From: Sandaracinus sp.
Lineage (GTDB): Bacteria; Myxococcota_A; Polyangia; Polyangiales; Houyiibacteriaceae
Length of the DNA: 36,199 nucleotides
NCBI GenBank assembly: GCA_002699025.1
Contig: PABA01000062.1
Span: forward strand, 1-36,199
Direction of reading: 5' to 3'
The notes below the pieces were generated by a model. The model saw only the letters and a list, made by a program, of their open reading frames with translations. It searched no databases and had not been told where the DNA came from. Below, one piece after another: positions 1 through 7,483 of this stretch. Position 1 is the stretch's first letter. Each line of letters begins with the position of its first letter. The translations under genes and the position numbers were made by a program.

Positions 1-330
1 AGCGCTCCCATCCCACCGCTCCCCCCGCGCCGCCGCCCCGCCCCCCCCTCCGCCCCAACGCCCGGGCCCAGCGCCAGCCACCAATCCCAGCCTCCACTCC
101 TCCCGACCCCGAACCCCGCCCATCTCCCCGCCTCCCCACAGCGCTCCCAACCCACCGGTCCCCCCACGCCGACGCCCCGTCCCCAACCTCCGCCCCCGAC
201 GCCCGGGCCCAGCGCCAGCCACCATCCCCAGCCTCCACTCCTCCCGACCCCCGACCCCCATCCGCCGCCGCCCCCCGAAGCGCCCCCGCCGCGCCGATCC
301 CCCCCGCGCCACGCCGCTCCCCGACCGCCC
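1..330. repeat. C-rich duplicated segment (about 139-141 bp, two copies)
   Basis: The top strand here is nearly G-free over long runs and dominated by C. AGCGCTCCCA occurs at 1 and again at 140, and CCCGGGCCCAGCGCCAGCCA occurs at 61 and again at 202, so a unit of about 139-141 bp is present twice with small indels. One frame is open from base 1 to a TGA at 358-360 and would encode a Pro-rich tail with a repeated PTPGPSASH segment. The two copies begin out of frame with each other, and stops are rare in any frame of such C-rich DNA. I therefore treat it as repeat DNA, with a small chance that it is the 3' end of a Pro-rich gene. Confidence 0.7.
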
Positions 331-334
331 CCCC

Positions 335-362
335 TTTCAGCGCGCCCCCCGGCGCGCTGAAA
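335..362. terminator. Perfect 12-bp hairpin, CCCC loop
   Basis: TTTCAGCGCGCC at 335-346 pairs perfectly with GGCGCGCTGAAA at 351-362 around a 4-nt loop. It lies 37 bp before the ATG of the DUF2723 gene. There is no clear U-tract on either side, although the stem ends in AAA/TTT. It could end transcription entering from the left, or be an operator for the gene on its right. The sequence does not decide between these. Confidence 0.5.
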
Positions 363-399
363 CTGGCCTCGACCCGCCGGAATCGCGATAGTCGCGGGG

Positions 400-2307
400 A
401 TGGCTGAGGTACGCCGCGAGGGGGGTCCGGGGCCCGCCGCGCTGGCGGTGGCCGTGCCCTTTGCCGCCTACCTCGCGACCGCCTCCGGCCACGGCTACTG
501 GCTCGACGGCGGCGAGCTCGTCGCCCAGGGCGTCGACTTCGGCATCGCCCACCCGCCGGGCCACCCGCTCGCCGGCGTGATCTCCACCGCCTTCGCCTGG
601 CTCGTCCCCCTCGGCACCATCGCCTTCCGCGTCGCCCTCGCCAGCGCGACCCTCGGCGCCCTCGCCGCCTTCTTCACCTTCCGCGCCGCCCGCCGCACCT
701 TCGAGGTCCTCGGCGCCGGCGCCGCCCCCGCGGCCCTCCTCGCCGTGGCCGCCGCCTGGCTCGCCGCCGGCTCGCACGCCTGGTGGCTCCAGGGCGTCCG
801 CCCCGAGGTCTACGCCCTCCAGGCCGCCCTCGTGATGTACGCCCTCGACCGCCTCGTCGCCCTCGAGGCCGCCTGGCCCGCGGCGGACCTCCGCCCACTC
901 TACGCCGCCAGCTTCGCCCTCGGCCTCGCCCTGGCGAACCACCACTTCCTCGCCTTCCTCCTCCTCCCCGCGGGCGCCGCCACCCTCGCCCGCCGCGTCC
1001 GCGCCCGCGGCCCGCGCCCCCTCGCCCTCGCGAGCGGCTTCGTCTTCGCCGGCCTCGCCGCCTACGTCTACCTCCCGCTCCGCGCCGCCCGCGCGACCCT
1101 CGCCCTCGGCACCCCCGACACCGCCGCGCGCTTCTGGTGGGTCGTCAGCGCCGAGGCCTTCCAGAAGAACCAGGGCGCCGCCGTCCCCCAGCCCGCCGGC
1201 GAGCGCGTCATGGACGTCGTCGTGCAGCTCGTCGAGGGCCTCGGCATGCCCGTGCTCGGCCTCGCCCTCGTCGGCACCTGGGCCATGCTCCGCCGCCCGG
1301 CGGGACGGCGCCTCGGCGTGCTCTGGCTGCTCGTCGCCCTCGTCTTCGTCGCCGCCCGCGCCTGGCTCGGCTTCGTGCGCCGCAACCCCGACGCCCTCGG
1401 CTACCTGATGCCCGCGGTGGCCGCCCTCGCCATCCTCGCCGGGGCCGCCCTCGCGAGCGTCGCCCAGCTCCTCGGCCCGCGCCGACGCCTCGCCGAAGCC
1501 CTCGCCGTGCTCGCCCTGATCGGCGCCGGCTCCCAGCTCCCGCAGCATGCCGAGACGGCGTCGCTCGCCGGCTTCCGCGACACCGAGCTCCTCGACGATC
1601 CGCTCCGCCGCGAGGTGCCCACGGACGCCGTCGTGCTCGCCCACGACCCGCAGACCGTCTTCCGCTGGTGGGGCGGCGAGGCGCAGGAGCACCTCCGCCC
1701 GGACGTGACCCTCGTGCCCGTGCCCTTCCTCGGGTACCCGGGCATGGTCGAGCGCCTCGCCGAGCGCGACCCCGACCTGCGGCCGATGCTGCGCGGCGCG
1801 CTCCTCGCGGGGGAGCTTCGCCAGCCCGACCTGCAGACCCTCGCCGGCGGCCGCCCCGTGCTCGTGGAGAACGACCTGCGCGTGCCGACCGCGCTCTACG
1901 ACACACTCGTGCCCGAGGGCTTCTACTTCCGCGCGCTCGCCGACGGCGCGACCGACGCCGACCAGGCCGAGGGGGCCGAGCGGCAGGCGCGGCGCTGGCG
2001 CGAGGTGATGCGCCTGCTCGGCGACCCGAAGGACCCGGAGACCCGCCACCGGCTGCTCTGGCACCACTACGTCGACGCGCTCTACTTCGCCGAGACCGGC
2101 CACCGCCGCTTCGCCCGCAACTCCGTCGCCATGGGCCGCAAGATCGCCCGCCAGGAGCGCCTGCTCATCGCCCTCGAGGAGGCCCTCCAGCAAGGCGACG
2201 CCGAAGAAGGCGACGCCGAAGACGACGAGCCCCTCGACACGACGCCCTTCCGCGTCGGCGAAGGCAGCGACGCCGAGACCGGAGACGAGCCCGAGCCCGA
2301 GGGGTGA
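400..2307 (+). CDS. DUF2723 / GT117-type polytopic membrane protein
   Basis: This 635-aa protein begins with a hydrophobic segment and the motif region YWLDGGELV (33-41), followed by HPPGHP at 51-56. Both are typical of DUF2723 proteins, which are multi-spanning membrane proteins related to dolichyl-phosphate-mannose protein mannosyltransferases. About ten hydrophobic segments fill residues 10-370. After these comes a soluble domain of roughly 230 residues, probably on the outer face of the inner membrane. Likely role, by family: transfer of a sugar from a lipid-linked donor to protein or lipid. The last 40 residues are acidic and repetitive (GDAEEGDAEDDEP). The ATG at 400 fits the domain start, but no strong ribosome binding site is seen. 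The next gene starts 20 bp downstream, so co-transcription is likely. Confidence 0.85.
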   Translation: MAEVRREGGPGPAALAVAVPFAAYLATASGHGYWLDGGELVAQGVDFGIAHPPGHPLAGVISTAFAWLVPLGTIAFRVALASATLGALAAFFTFRAARRTFEVLGAGAAPAALLAVAAAWLAAGSHAWWLQGVRPEVYALQAALVMYALDRLVALEAAWPAADLRPLYAASFALGLALANHHFLAFLLLPAGAATLARRVRARGPRPLALASGFVFAGLAAYVYLPLRAARATLALGTPDTAARFWWVVSAEAFQKNQGAAVPQPAGERVMDVVVQLVEGLGMPVLGLALVGTWAMLRRPAGRRLGVLWLLVALVFVAARAWLGFVRRNPDALGYLMPAVAALAILAGAALASVAQLLGPRRRLAEALAVLALIGAGSQLPQHAETASLAGFRDTELLDDPLRREVPTDAVVLAHDPQTVFRWWGGEAQEHLRPDVTLVPVPFLGYPGMVERLAERDPDLRPMLRGALLAGELRQPDLQTLAGGRPVLVENDLRVPTALYDTLVPEGFYFRALADGATDADQAEGAERQARRWREVMRLLGDPKDPETRHRLLWHHYVDALYFAETGHRRFARNSVAMGRKIARQERLLIALEEALQQGDAEEGDAEDDEPLDTTPFRVGEGSDAETGDEPEPEG

Positions 2308-2327
2308 CGTCGCGGGCCCGAGGCCCC

Positions 2328-2768
2328 ATGATCCTCGCCGTGAGTGACGCCGAGACCACGCCCGCGCGGCTCGTTCTCTACGACGGGGTGTGCGGGCTCT
2401 GCGACAAGTCCGTGCAGTGGCTGCTCGACAAGGACGAGGCGGGGGCGCTCCGCTTCGCGCCGCTCCAGGGCGAGACGGCCCAGGCGATCCTGGCGCGCCA
2501 CCCGGAGGTCCCCGAGGGGCTCGACAGCGTGCTCTTCGTGGAGCGCGAGGGCGGCGAGGAGCGCGTGCGCTGGCGTTCGCGCGCCATCTTCCACATCTGC
2601 CGGCATCTGACCGGCGGCTGGCGCGCGCTCTCCTGGTTCCGCTTCCTGCCGGCCTTCCTCACGGACCTCGGCTACCGGCTGATCGCGAAGATCCGCTACC
2701 GCATCTGGGGCAAGCTCGACCAGTGCCGCGTGCCCACGCCGGACGAACGCGCGCGCTTTCTGCCCTGA
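2328..2768 (+). CDS. DCC-family (DUF393) thiol-disulfide oxidoreductase-like protein
   Basis: A 146-aa protein with the family signature YDGVCGLCDKSV: Asp19, then Cys22 and Cys25 in a CxxC arrangement at the end of a short beta strand. The C-terminal half carries the usual aromatic-rich stretch (WRALSWFRFLPAF) and ends in the basic IRYRIWGK segment common in the family. DCC proteins have a thioredoxin-like fold and are predicted to act on protein thiols; their substrates are mostly unknown. The start is the ATG at 2328. A GTG at 2340 is an in-frame alternative, since the conserved domain only begins near residue 14. It follows the DUF2723 gene by 20 bp, a probable two-gene unit. Confidence 0.85.
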   Translation: MILAVSDAETTPARLVLYDGVCGLCDKSVQWLLDKDEAGALRFAPLQGETAQAILARHPEVPEGLDSVLFVEREGGEERVRWRSRAIFHICRHLTGGWRALSWFRFLPAFLTDLGYRLIAKIRYRIWGKLDQCRVPTPDERARFLP

Positions 2769-3099
2769 AGCGACAACGGGGCGAAGGCGCCCTGCCGACC
2801 CCTGCCCGGTCGGGCCGAACGCGCACCTCGAGTCCTCCGCTCGACCTCCGTGGGAAGTGCCCGTGCCCGTGCTCCCGTCCGTTCCGGGAAGCCGTTTCTC
2901 TCGAGCCGCTCGTCGACCTGCGGGCATGGGCAGGGGCACGGGTGAGAGCGACGCGTCTCTGGCCGCGTCCATGCCCGTCTCGGCTCTCGTCGACCTGCGG
3001 GCAGGGGCAGGGGCACGGGCAGGGGCATGGGGGCGCGACGGAGTCGCGCCGGCGATCGCTCCCCTGGTCATTCGCGCGCGGGGCGGGCATCGTCGGGGT
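2769..3099. repeat. Intergenic hexamer-array region A
   Basis: No gene fills this gap. It holds three array pieces: GTGCCC-type hexamers at 2858-2874, then G-rich inverse arrays at 2922-2942 and 2998-3031. A degenerate copy of the dispersed core (ends CCGCTCGACCTCCGTGG) is at about 2800-2852. Both G-rich arrays are preceded by CTCGTCGACCTGCGGGCA, so the right half is a tandem duplication. The C-rich array can pair with either G-rich array. The region separates two same-strand genes, so termination after the DCC gene is plausible. Confidence 0.8.
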
Positions 3100-3939
3100 A
3101 TGAAGCTGCGGCGCTTCGCCGACCCGGAGGCGTTCCTGAAAGCGGGGCGCGCGCACCTGCTCGCGGAGGAGGCGCGCACGGGCCTGCTCCACGGGATCGT
3201 CCAGCAGCTCGCGCGCGGCGCGCATCGGCGCGAGGAGGCCTACCTCGCGCTCCTCGAGGACGGCGGCGAGGTGGTCGGCGCGGCCGTGCGCACACCGCCC
3301 TGGAAGCTGGTGCTCGGGCCGATGAGCGACGCCGGGATCGAGAAGGTCGTCGCGGACCTGCTCGAGGCAGACCCGACGCTCCCGGAGGCGATGGCGCCAG
3401 CGAGCACCTTCGCGCCCTTCCTCGCGCGCTGGACGGCGGCCACGGGAGCGCGGGCGACGGCGGGCATGGCGCAGAAGCTCTACCGGCTCGACGCCGTGAC
3501 GCCGACGGAGGCGCCCGGGCGCATGCGCCACCCCCGGGACGCGGAGCGGGGCCTCCTCGTCGAGTGGGCGAACGGCTTCCATCGCGACATCGGCCTGCGG
3601 CTCCACGGCTCGCTCGACACGATCATCGACGCGCACCTGCGGGAGCAGACCCTCCGCGTCTGGGAGGACGAGAGCGGCGCGCCCGTGAGCATGGCCGTCG
3701 GGGCGCAGCGCGGACCGACGAGCGCCCGCATCGCCTTCGTCTACACGCCCCCCGAGCAGCGCCGCCGCGGCTACGCGGGCGCCCTCGTCGCCGCCATCGC
3801 CGAAGAGCAGCTCGCCAAGGGCCGGAGCTTCGTGACCCTCTTCACCGAGCGCGAGAACCCGACCTCGAACCACATCTACCAGCAGGTCGGCTTCCGCTTC
3901 GTCGAGGACTTCGAAGAGGCGCGCTTCTCGTACGGGTGA
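3100..3939 (+). CDS. GNAT-family N-acetyltransferase (two-domain)
   Basis: A 279-aa protein whose last 70 residues are a clear GNAT domain. The acetyl-CoA pyrophosphate loop is QRRRGYAG at 220-227, preceded by the beta-4 strand RIAFVYT and followed by NPTSNHIYQQVGF, the usual motif B. The first 140 residues look like a degenerate GNAT-like half, as in many bacterial two-domain acetyltransferases. By family it transfers an acetyl group from acetyl-CoA to an amine; the substrate cannot be read from sequence. The ATG at 3100 is the start that avoids the upstream repeat array; a longer frame runs back to 2857 but is made of array DNA. Confidence 0.85.
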   Translation: MKLRRFADPEAFLKAGRAHLLAEEARTGLLHGIVQQLARGAHRREEAYLALLEDGGEVVGAAVRTPPWKLVLGPMSDAGIEKVVADLLEADPTLPEAMAPASTFAPFLARWTAATGARATAGMAQKLYRLDAVTPTEAPGRMRHPRDAERGLLVEWANGFHRDIGLRLHGSLDTIIDAHLREQTLRVWEDESGAPVSMAVGAQRGPTSARIAFVYTPPEQRRRGYAGALVAAIAEEQLAKGRSFVTLFTERENPTSNHIYQQVGFRFVEDFEEARFSYG

Positions 3940-4034
3940 GGGGCGCTCGAGGCGCGGGGCACAGGTGGCACTCTCGGAGGGCGGGCTACTCGAGCCGGCT
4001 GGTACGCCCAGCCGACGTGTTCACGGTACTGGGC

Positions 4035-4112
4035 ACGGGGATGGCCCCGGAGATCGAGCGAAGGACTCGTCCGGCCCGTTTCCCAACCGGGCAGGGAAAA
4101 GGGCACGGGTGT
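4035..4112 (-). repeat. Dispersed core plus hexamer unit, reverse orientation
   Basis: Read on the minus strand, this segment is hexamer-like DNA (CCCGTGCCC...TTCCCTGCCC), then a CGGTTGGGAAACGG core, then a CGCTCGATCTCCGGGG end. It is a diverged copy of the units at 5200-5385 on the other strand, from which it differs at scattered positions. It lies between the GNAT gene and the lipid kinase gene, both on the plus strand. Confidence 0.75.
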
Positions 4113-4185
4113 TTCGGCCGCGTGATGCGCGCTCGACCCTGCCGGCGGGCTCATGAGCCCTTCGCGGCGTAGACTCCCGCTCGCC

Positions 4186-5190
4186 ATGGGCCGGGTGGGC
4201 ATCATCATCAACGCCAACGCGCGGAAGAACCGGAAGTCGCCGGGGCTCGACGCGCGCCTTCGGGCCTCGCTCGGGAGCGAGGGCGAGGTCGTCCTCACGC
4301 GCTCGCTGGACGAGCTGGGGCCCGCGCTCCGTCGTCTCCTCGACCGGGGCGCGGAGGTGCTGGTCGCCTCCGGCGGCGACGGCGCGCTCCACCGTATGGC
4401 CAACGAGCTGCTCGCCATGCAGGAGGCCGGCGAGCTCGCCGAGCTGCCGCCGCTGGTGCCGACGAACGGGGGCACCATCGACTTCGTCGCCAAGAAGGTC
4501 GGCGTCGGCGGGGACGCGGAGGCGATCGTCGCGCGCCTCGTCGCGGCGCTGCGCGGCGGGGCCCTGCCCGTGCGCGAGGTCGAGAGCCTCGAGCTCCGCG
4601 GCGTGGAGCGCGTGGGTGGCGAGGAGCGCACCTTCCGACGCGTGGGCTTCGCGCTGGCCGCCGGGGGCGTGGGGCAGCGCTTCTTCGAGCAGTACTACGC
4701 GCTCGAGGATCCGGGCCCGGCGGCGATCGTCGGCGTGGTCGCGCGGGCGGCGGCGGCCCACGCGGCGCTCACGCTGCGGCTCCCGGCGCCGGCGGGGCTC
4801 CGGCGGGCCGAGCAGATCTTCGCGAAGACGCCGGCGCGCGTGCGCGTCGACGGGCGGGAGGTGCCGGCGGCGGCGCACGGGGCGCTCCACGCCGGGGCCT
4901 TCGACGTGGACCTCGGCGGCGTCTTCCGCGTCTTCCCGCTGGCCGCGGCGCCGGGTCGGCTGCACTTTCACGCGGGCGACGTCGGGCCCTGGGGCATCAT
5001 CCGCAGCCTGCCGCGCATGGTCGCCGGCAAGACGCTCCGGGCCGAGGGCCTGGTGGAGAAGGCGGGCGAGGAGATGCTCATCGAGGCGACCGAGGGCCCG
5101 CTGAGCCCGGTCGTCGACGGCGAGTGTTACGAGGGCGTGCTGCGGCTCGAGGTGCGACCGGGGCCGCGGATCGCGATCGGCGCCCCGTAG
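4186..5190 (+). CDS. Diacylglycerol kinase catalytic-domain (lipid kinase) protein
   Basis: A 334-aa protein with the DAGK catalytic fold. It opens with VGIIINANARKN (4-15), the nucleotide-binding strand and loop, then VASGGDGALH around 60-69 with the GGDG motif at 63-66, then PTNGGTIDFVAKK near 92-104. Members phosphorylate lipids such as diacylglycerol or sphingoid bases with ATP. The C-terminal half is the beta-sandwich lobe. The canonical proline/glycine loop (GTxNDFA) reads GGTIDFVA here, a modest variation. I chose the ATG at 4186 because the domain begins three residues later; an ATG at 4153 is in frame but adds only a basic extension. Confidence 0.85.
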   Translation: MGRVGIIINANARKNRKSPGLDARLRASLGSEGEVVLTRSLDELGPALRRLLDRGAEVLVASGGDGALHRMANELLAMQEAGELAELPPLVPTNGGTIDFVAKKVGVGGDAEAIVARLVAALRGGALPVREVESLELRGVERVGGEERTFRRVGFALAAGGVGQRFFEQYYALEDPGPAAIVGVVARAAAAHAALTLRLPAPAGLRRAEQIFAKTPARVRVDGREVPAAAHGALHAGAFDVDLGGVFRVFPLAAAPGRLHFHAGDVGPWGIIRSLPRMVAGKTLRAEGLVEKAGEEMLIEATEGPLSPVVDGECYEGVLRLEVRPGPRIAIGAP

Positions 5191-5195
5191 GCCCG

Positions 5196-5445
5196 ACGAC
5201 CCCGTGCCCGTACCCGTGCCCCTGCCCTTGCCCGGTTGGGACACGGCCCGGGCGAATCATCCGCTCGACCTCCGGGGCCACACCCGTGCCCCTGCCCCTG
5301 CCCGGTTGGGACACGGCCCGGACGAATCATCCGCTCGACCTCCGGGGCGACCCACCCGTGCCCGGTGGGGAAACGGCCCGGACGAGCCCTCTCGAACCGC
5401 TCGTCGACCTGCGGGCACGGGCATGGGCAGGGGCACGGGCACGGG
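5196..5445. repeat. Hexamer-array region B: three tandem units plus inverse array
   Basis: Between two convergent genes. A run of C-rich hexamers is followed by a core containing CGGTTGGGACACGG, repeated at 5233 and 5303 (period 70), with a third, shorter copy at 5363 (period 60). The core ends CATCCGCTCGACCTCCGGGG in the first two copies. The region closes with a pure G-rich array at 5413-5445 (six GGG runs spaced by CAC, CAT or CA), preceded by CTCGTCGACCTGC as in region A. The C-rich and G-rich parts are complementary, so a large stem-loop could form in either transcript and act as a bidirectional terminator. Confidence 0.85.
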
Positions 5446-5471
5446 AGGAGCGGTCGCTTCGCTTCCCGCTC

Positions 5472-6173
5472 CTAGGACCCCCCGTACACCGGCACGATCG
5501 CCCCCCGCGTCGTCGCGTTCCGCGGCGACGCCAGGAAGACGATCGTCTCCGCCACGCCCTCCACCTTGGGCCAGGCGTCGAAGTCCGCGTCGGGCATGGC
5601 CTCGCGGTTCGCCGGCGTGTCCATGATCGACGGCGCCACGGCGTTCACCCACACGCCCGCGTCGCGGAGCTCCTCCGCCAGCCCGAGCGTCAGCCCGGCC
5701 ACCGCGGCCTTCGTCGGCGCGTAGGCCGCCACGTTCGGCGCCGGCACGAGCGCGGGCTTCGCGGAGACGTTCACGATCCGCCCCCCCTCGCCCGCCTCCT
5801 TCATGCGCCGCGCCGCCGCCCGGCAGCAGAGCCAGCAGCTCGCCACGTTCATCCGCCACATGCGCTCGAGGTCCTCGAAGCCGGCGTCCACGATCGGGCC
5901 CCAGACGAACCCCCCGGCGACGTGCACGCTCGCCCAGGGCGCCGCGCCGATCCCCTCGTAGAACGCCTCGACCTGCGCCTCGTCGGCGAGGTCCACGCCC
6001 TCCTTCACGTGCAGCCGCTCGTCCTTCAGGTCGGCCAGCCGCTTCGCGTCCTTCTCCCCGAAGGCCGGCACGTGCACCTCGGCGTTGCGCGCGAGCAAGA
6101 GCTCCACGACGGCGTGCCCGAGGAAGCCGCCGCCTCCCGTGACGACGACGTGGCGTTCGGCGAAGTCCTTCAT
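5472..6173 (-). CDS. Short-chain dehydrogenase/reductase (SDR)
   Basis: A 233-aa NAD(P)-binding protein. The Rossmann glycine motif is TGGGGFLG at 12-19, and the catalytic set is visible as Asn109, Ser137, Tyr151 and Lys155 (YAPTK). The order and spacing match classical SDRs of about 250 residues. The C-terminal TRGAIVPVYGG resembles the usual SDR end. Substrate unknown. The ATG at 6171-6173 overlaps the TGA of the upstream gene (TGATG), so translational coupling is likely. A GTG one codon upstream is the only nearby alternative. Confidence 0.88.
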   Translation of the reverse strand: MKDFAERHVVVTGGGGFLGHAVVELLLARNAEVHVPAFGEKDAKRLADLKDERLHVKEGVDLADEAQVEAFYEGIGAAPWASVHVAGGFVWGPIVDAGFEDLERMWRMNVASCWLCCRAAARRMKEAGEGGRIVNVSAKPALVPAPNVAAYAPTKAAVAGLTLGLAEELRDAGVWVNAVAPSIMDTPANREAMPDADFDAWPKVEGVAETIVFLASPRNATTRGAIVPVYGGS

Positions 6174-6886
6174 CACGCTCCTCCGTAGACCTTCCGGAGC
6201 GTCGCCCGCAAGGCCTGCTTGGCCGAGTCGCGCCCGGGCGGGCCGTGCGCGCTGATCAGGTGGCGCCAGTCCTCCGCGAGGAGGCGCTCGAAGTCGGCCT
6301 CGAGCGTCGGCCCGTTCCGGTCCTCCATGGCCTTGCGCCAGGGCTTGCCCACGCCGGAGGGGCGCTTGAGCCCGAGGAAGGGCACGGCGATCTTCGCCAT
6401 GAGCGAGGCGCCCTCGGACTTCACGATGTTCTGCACCGCGTCGCAGGTGAGCAGGAGCTCCTGCGCAGGGAGCACGACGGCCGCCTCCGGGTGGCGCGTG
6501 TCCTGGAACTCGAAGACGCTCGCGCCCTCGCCGAAGGGGTGCGCCCCGCCCGAGAGCAGCTCGTCCGGGCTCGGCCCCCGCTGCCCGTCCTGCGCCCAGT
6601 AGGTCGCGCCGTAGCGGTGCCGGTACCAGGGGTCGTCGACGCCGTGGAAGGCCCCGATGCGCACGACGTGCTTCACCTCGCCGAGCGCCTCGAGCGCCTC
6701 CTCGCCCTCCGGCGTCAGCCGCACCGAGTTCACGATCGTGAGCTCGCCGCCGCGACGGAGCACGATCATGTTCCGACCGATGCGCACCAGCGGCGCCATG
6801 TCGAAGCTGCCGCGGACGACGAAGACGTCCGGGAAGGGCTCGGTGATCGGCCCGTGGGGGAGGGCCGGCGCGAAGTCGTCGCTCAT
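6173..6886 (-). CDS. Metallo-beta-lactamase-fold-like protein with degenerate metal site
   Basis: A 237-aa protein with the alternating strand pattern of a beta-lactamase-fold hydrolase (VFVVRGSF, MIVLRRGGELTIVNSVRL, VKHVVRIGAFHGVDD). The usual HxHxDH motif is absent. In its place is FHGVDDPWY with His81 and Asp84/Asp85; a later TCDAVQN (Asp149) and SAHGPP (His214) sit where the other metal ligands normally fall. It may still bind one metal, or be non-enzymatic. I cannot name a substrate. It overlaps the SDR gene by one base and probably forms a two-gene operon with it, divergent from the SRPBCC gene 67 bp away. Confidence 0.6.
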   Translation of the reverse strand: MSDDFAPALPHGPITEPFPDVFVVRGSFDMAPLVRIGRNMIVLRRGGELTIVNSVRLTPEGEEALEALGEVKHVVRIGAFHGVDDPWYRHRYGATYWAQDGQRGPSPDELLSGGAHPFGEGASVFEFQDTRHPEAAVVLPAQELLLTCDAVQNIVKSEGASLMAKIAVPFLGLKRPSGVGKPWRKAMEDRNGPTLEADFERLLAEDWRHLISAHGPPGRDSAKQALRATLRKVYGGA

Positions 6887-6953
6887 GGCCGCGAGCCTAC
6901 ACCGGCGCGCCGGGCCTTGCGCGCGGGACCCGCGAGCGCGTACTGACGGGGTC

Positions 6954-7400
6954 ATGCCCACCGTGCGCACGGAGATCGAGATCGACGCCTCGCCCGAGGT
7001 CGTCTGGCAGGTCCTCACGGACCTCGGGACCTACGCCGACTGGAACCCGGTCGTCATGGCGCCGCGCTGCCGGGGGCCGCTCGGGCCCGGCGCCGACTTC
7101 GACTTCCGCCTGAAGCTCGGCTTCCTCGAGGCACCGATCGAAGCGGTGATCGTGCGCGCCGACGGGAGCGAGCTCCGCTGGGAGGGGCCGCGGCGGAAGC
7201 TGCAGAAGCCCCTCGCCCGCGGCTCGCACTACTTCCGCCTCGAGCCGATCGGCGAGGGCCGCACCCGCGTCGTGCACGGCGAGGAGTTCGGGGGGCCCCT
7301 CTTCGCGCTGCCCTGGCGCGTGCTCGGCCCGCGCATCGGCCGCGCCTACGACCAGCTCAACGCCGCCCTGAAGCGCCGCGCCGAGAGCGTCGAGGGGTAG
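6954..7400 (+). CDS. SRPBCC-family (START/polyketide cyclase-like) protein
   Basis: A 148-aa protein beginning VRTEIEIDASPEVVWQVLTD, followed by YADWNPVV: the first strand, helix and W-N-P signature of the SRPBCC fold. The C-terminal long helix is RAYDQLNAALKRRAES. These proteins form a hydrophobic cavity that binds lipids or other nonpolar ligands; some are enzymes, most are uncharacterised. Length is typical. The start ATG at 6954 lies 4 residues before the first strand. It is divergent from the MBL-like/SDR pair, so a shared 67-bp promoter region is expected at 6887-6953. Confidence 0.85.
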   Translation: MPTVRTEIEIDASPEVVWQVLTDLGTYADWNPVVMAPRCRGPLGPGADFDFRLKLGFLEAPIEAVIVRADGSELRWEGPRRKLQKPLARGSHYFRLEPIGEGRTRVVHGEEFGGPLFALPWRVLGPRIGRAYDQLNAALKRRAESVEG

Positions 7401-7430
7401 GTCGGAGCGCTCGAGCCGGCGGTCTTCGAA

Positions 7431-7447
7431 GCCCGGCAAAGCCGGGC
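7431..7447 (+). terminator. Short GC hairpin after the SRPBCC gene
   Basis: GCCCGGC at 7431-7437 and GCCGGGC at 7441-7447 form a perfect 7-bp stem with an AAA loop, 30 bp after the stop codon. There is no U-tract after it on the plus strand, so efficient intrinsic termination is not certain. Confidence 0.45.
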
Positions 7448-7483
7448 AGGCTGCACGGCGACGTCGTGCTCCTCGCTCGTCCT

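Noticed and set aside
337-2193. Very long open frame on the minus strand opposite the DUF2723 gene
   Set aside because: Its translation is low-complexity Gly/Glu/Ala/Arg, as expected for the antisense of a GC-rich gene. The plus-strand protein has clear family motifs and membrane segments.
5124-5475. Several overlapping frames with PVPVPLPLPGWDTAR-like or ARARARAR-like translations at the arrays
   Set aside because: They are translations of the hexamer arrays in different frames. No frame is preferred and no start or domain is convincing.
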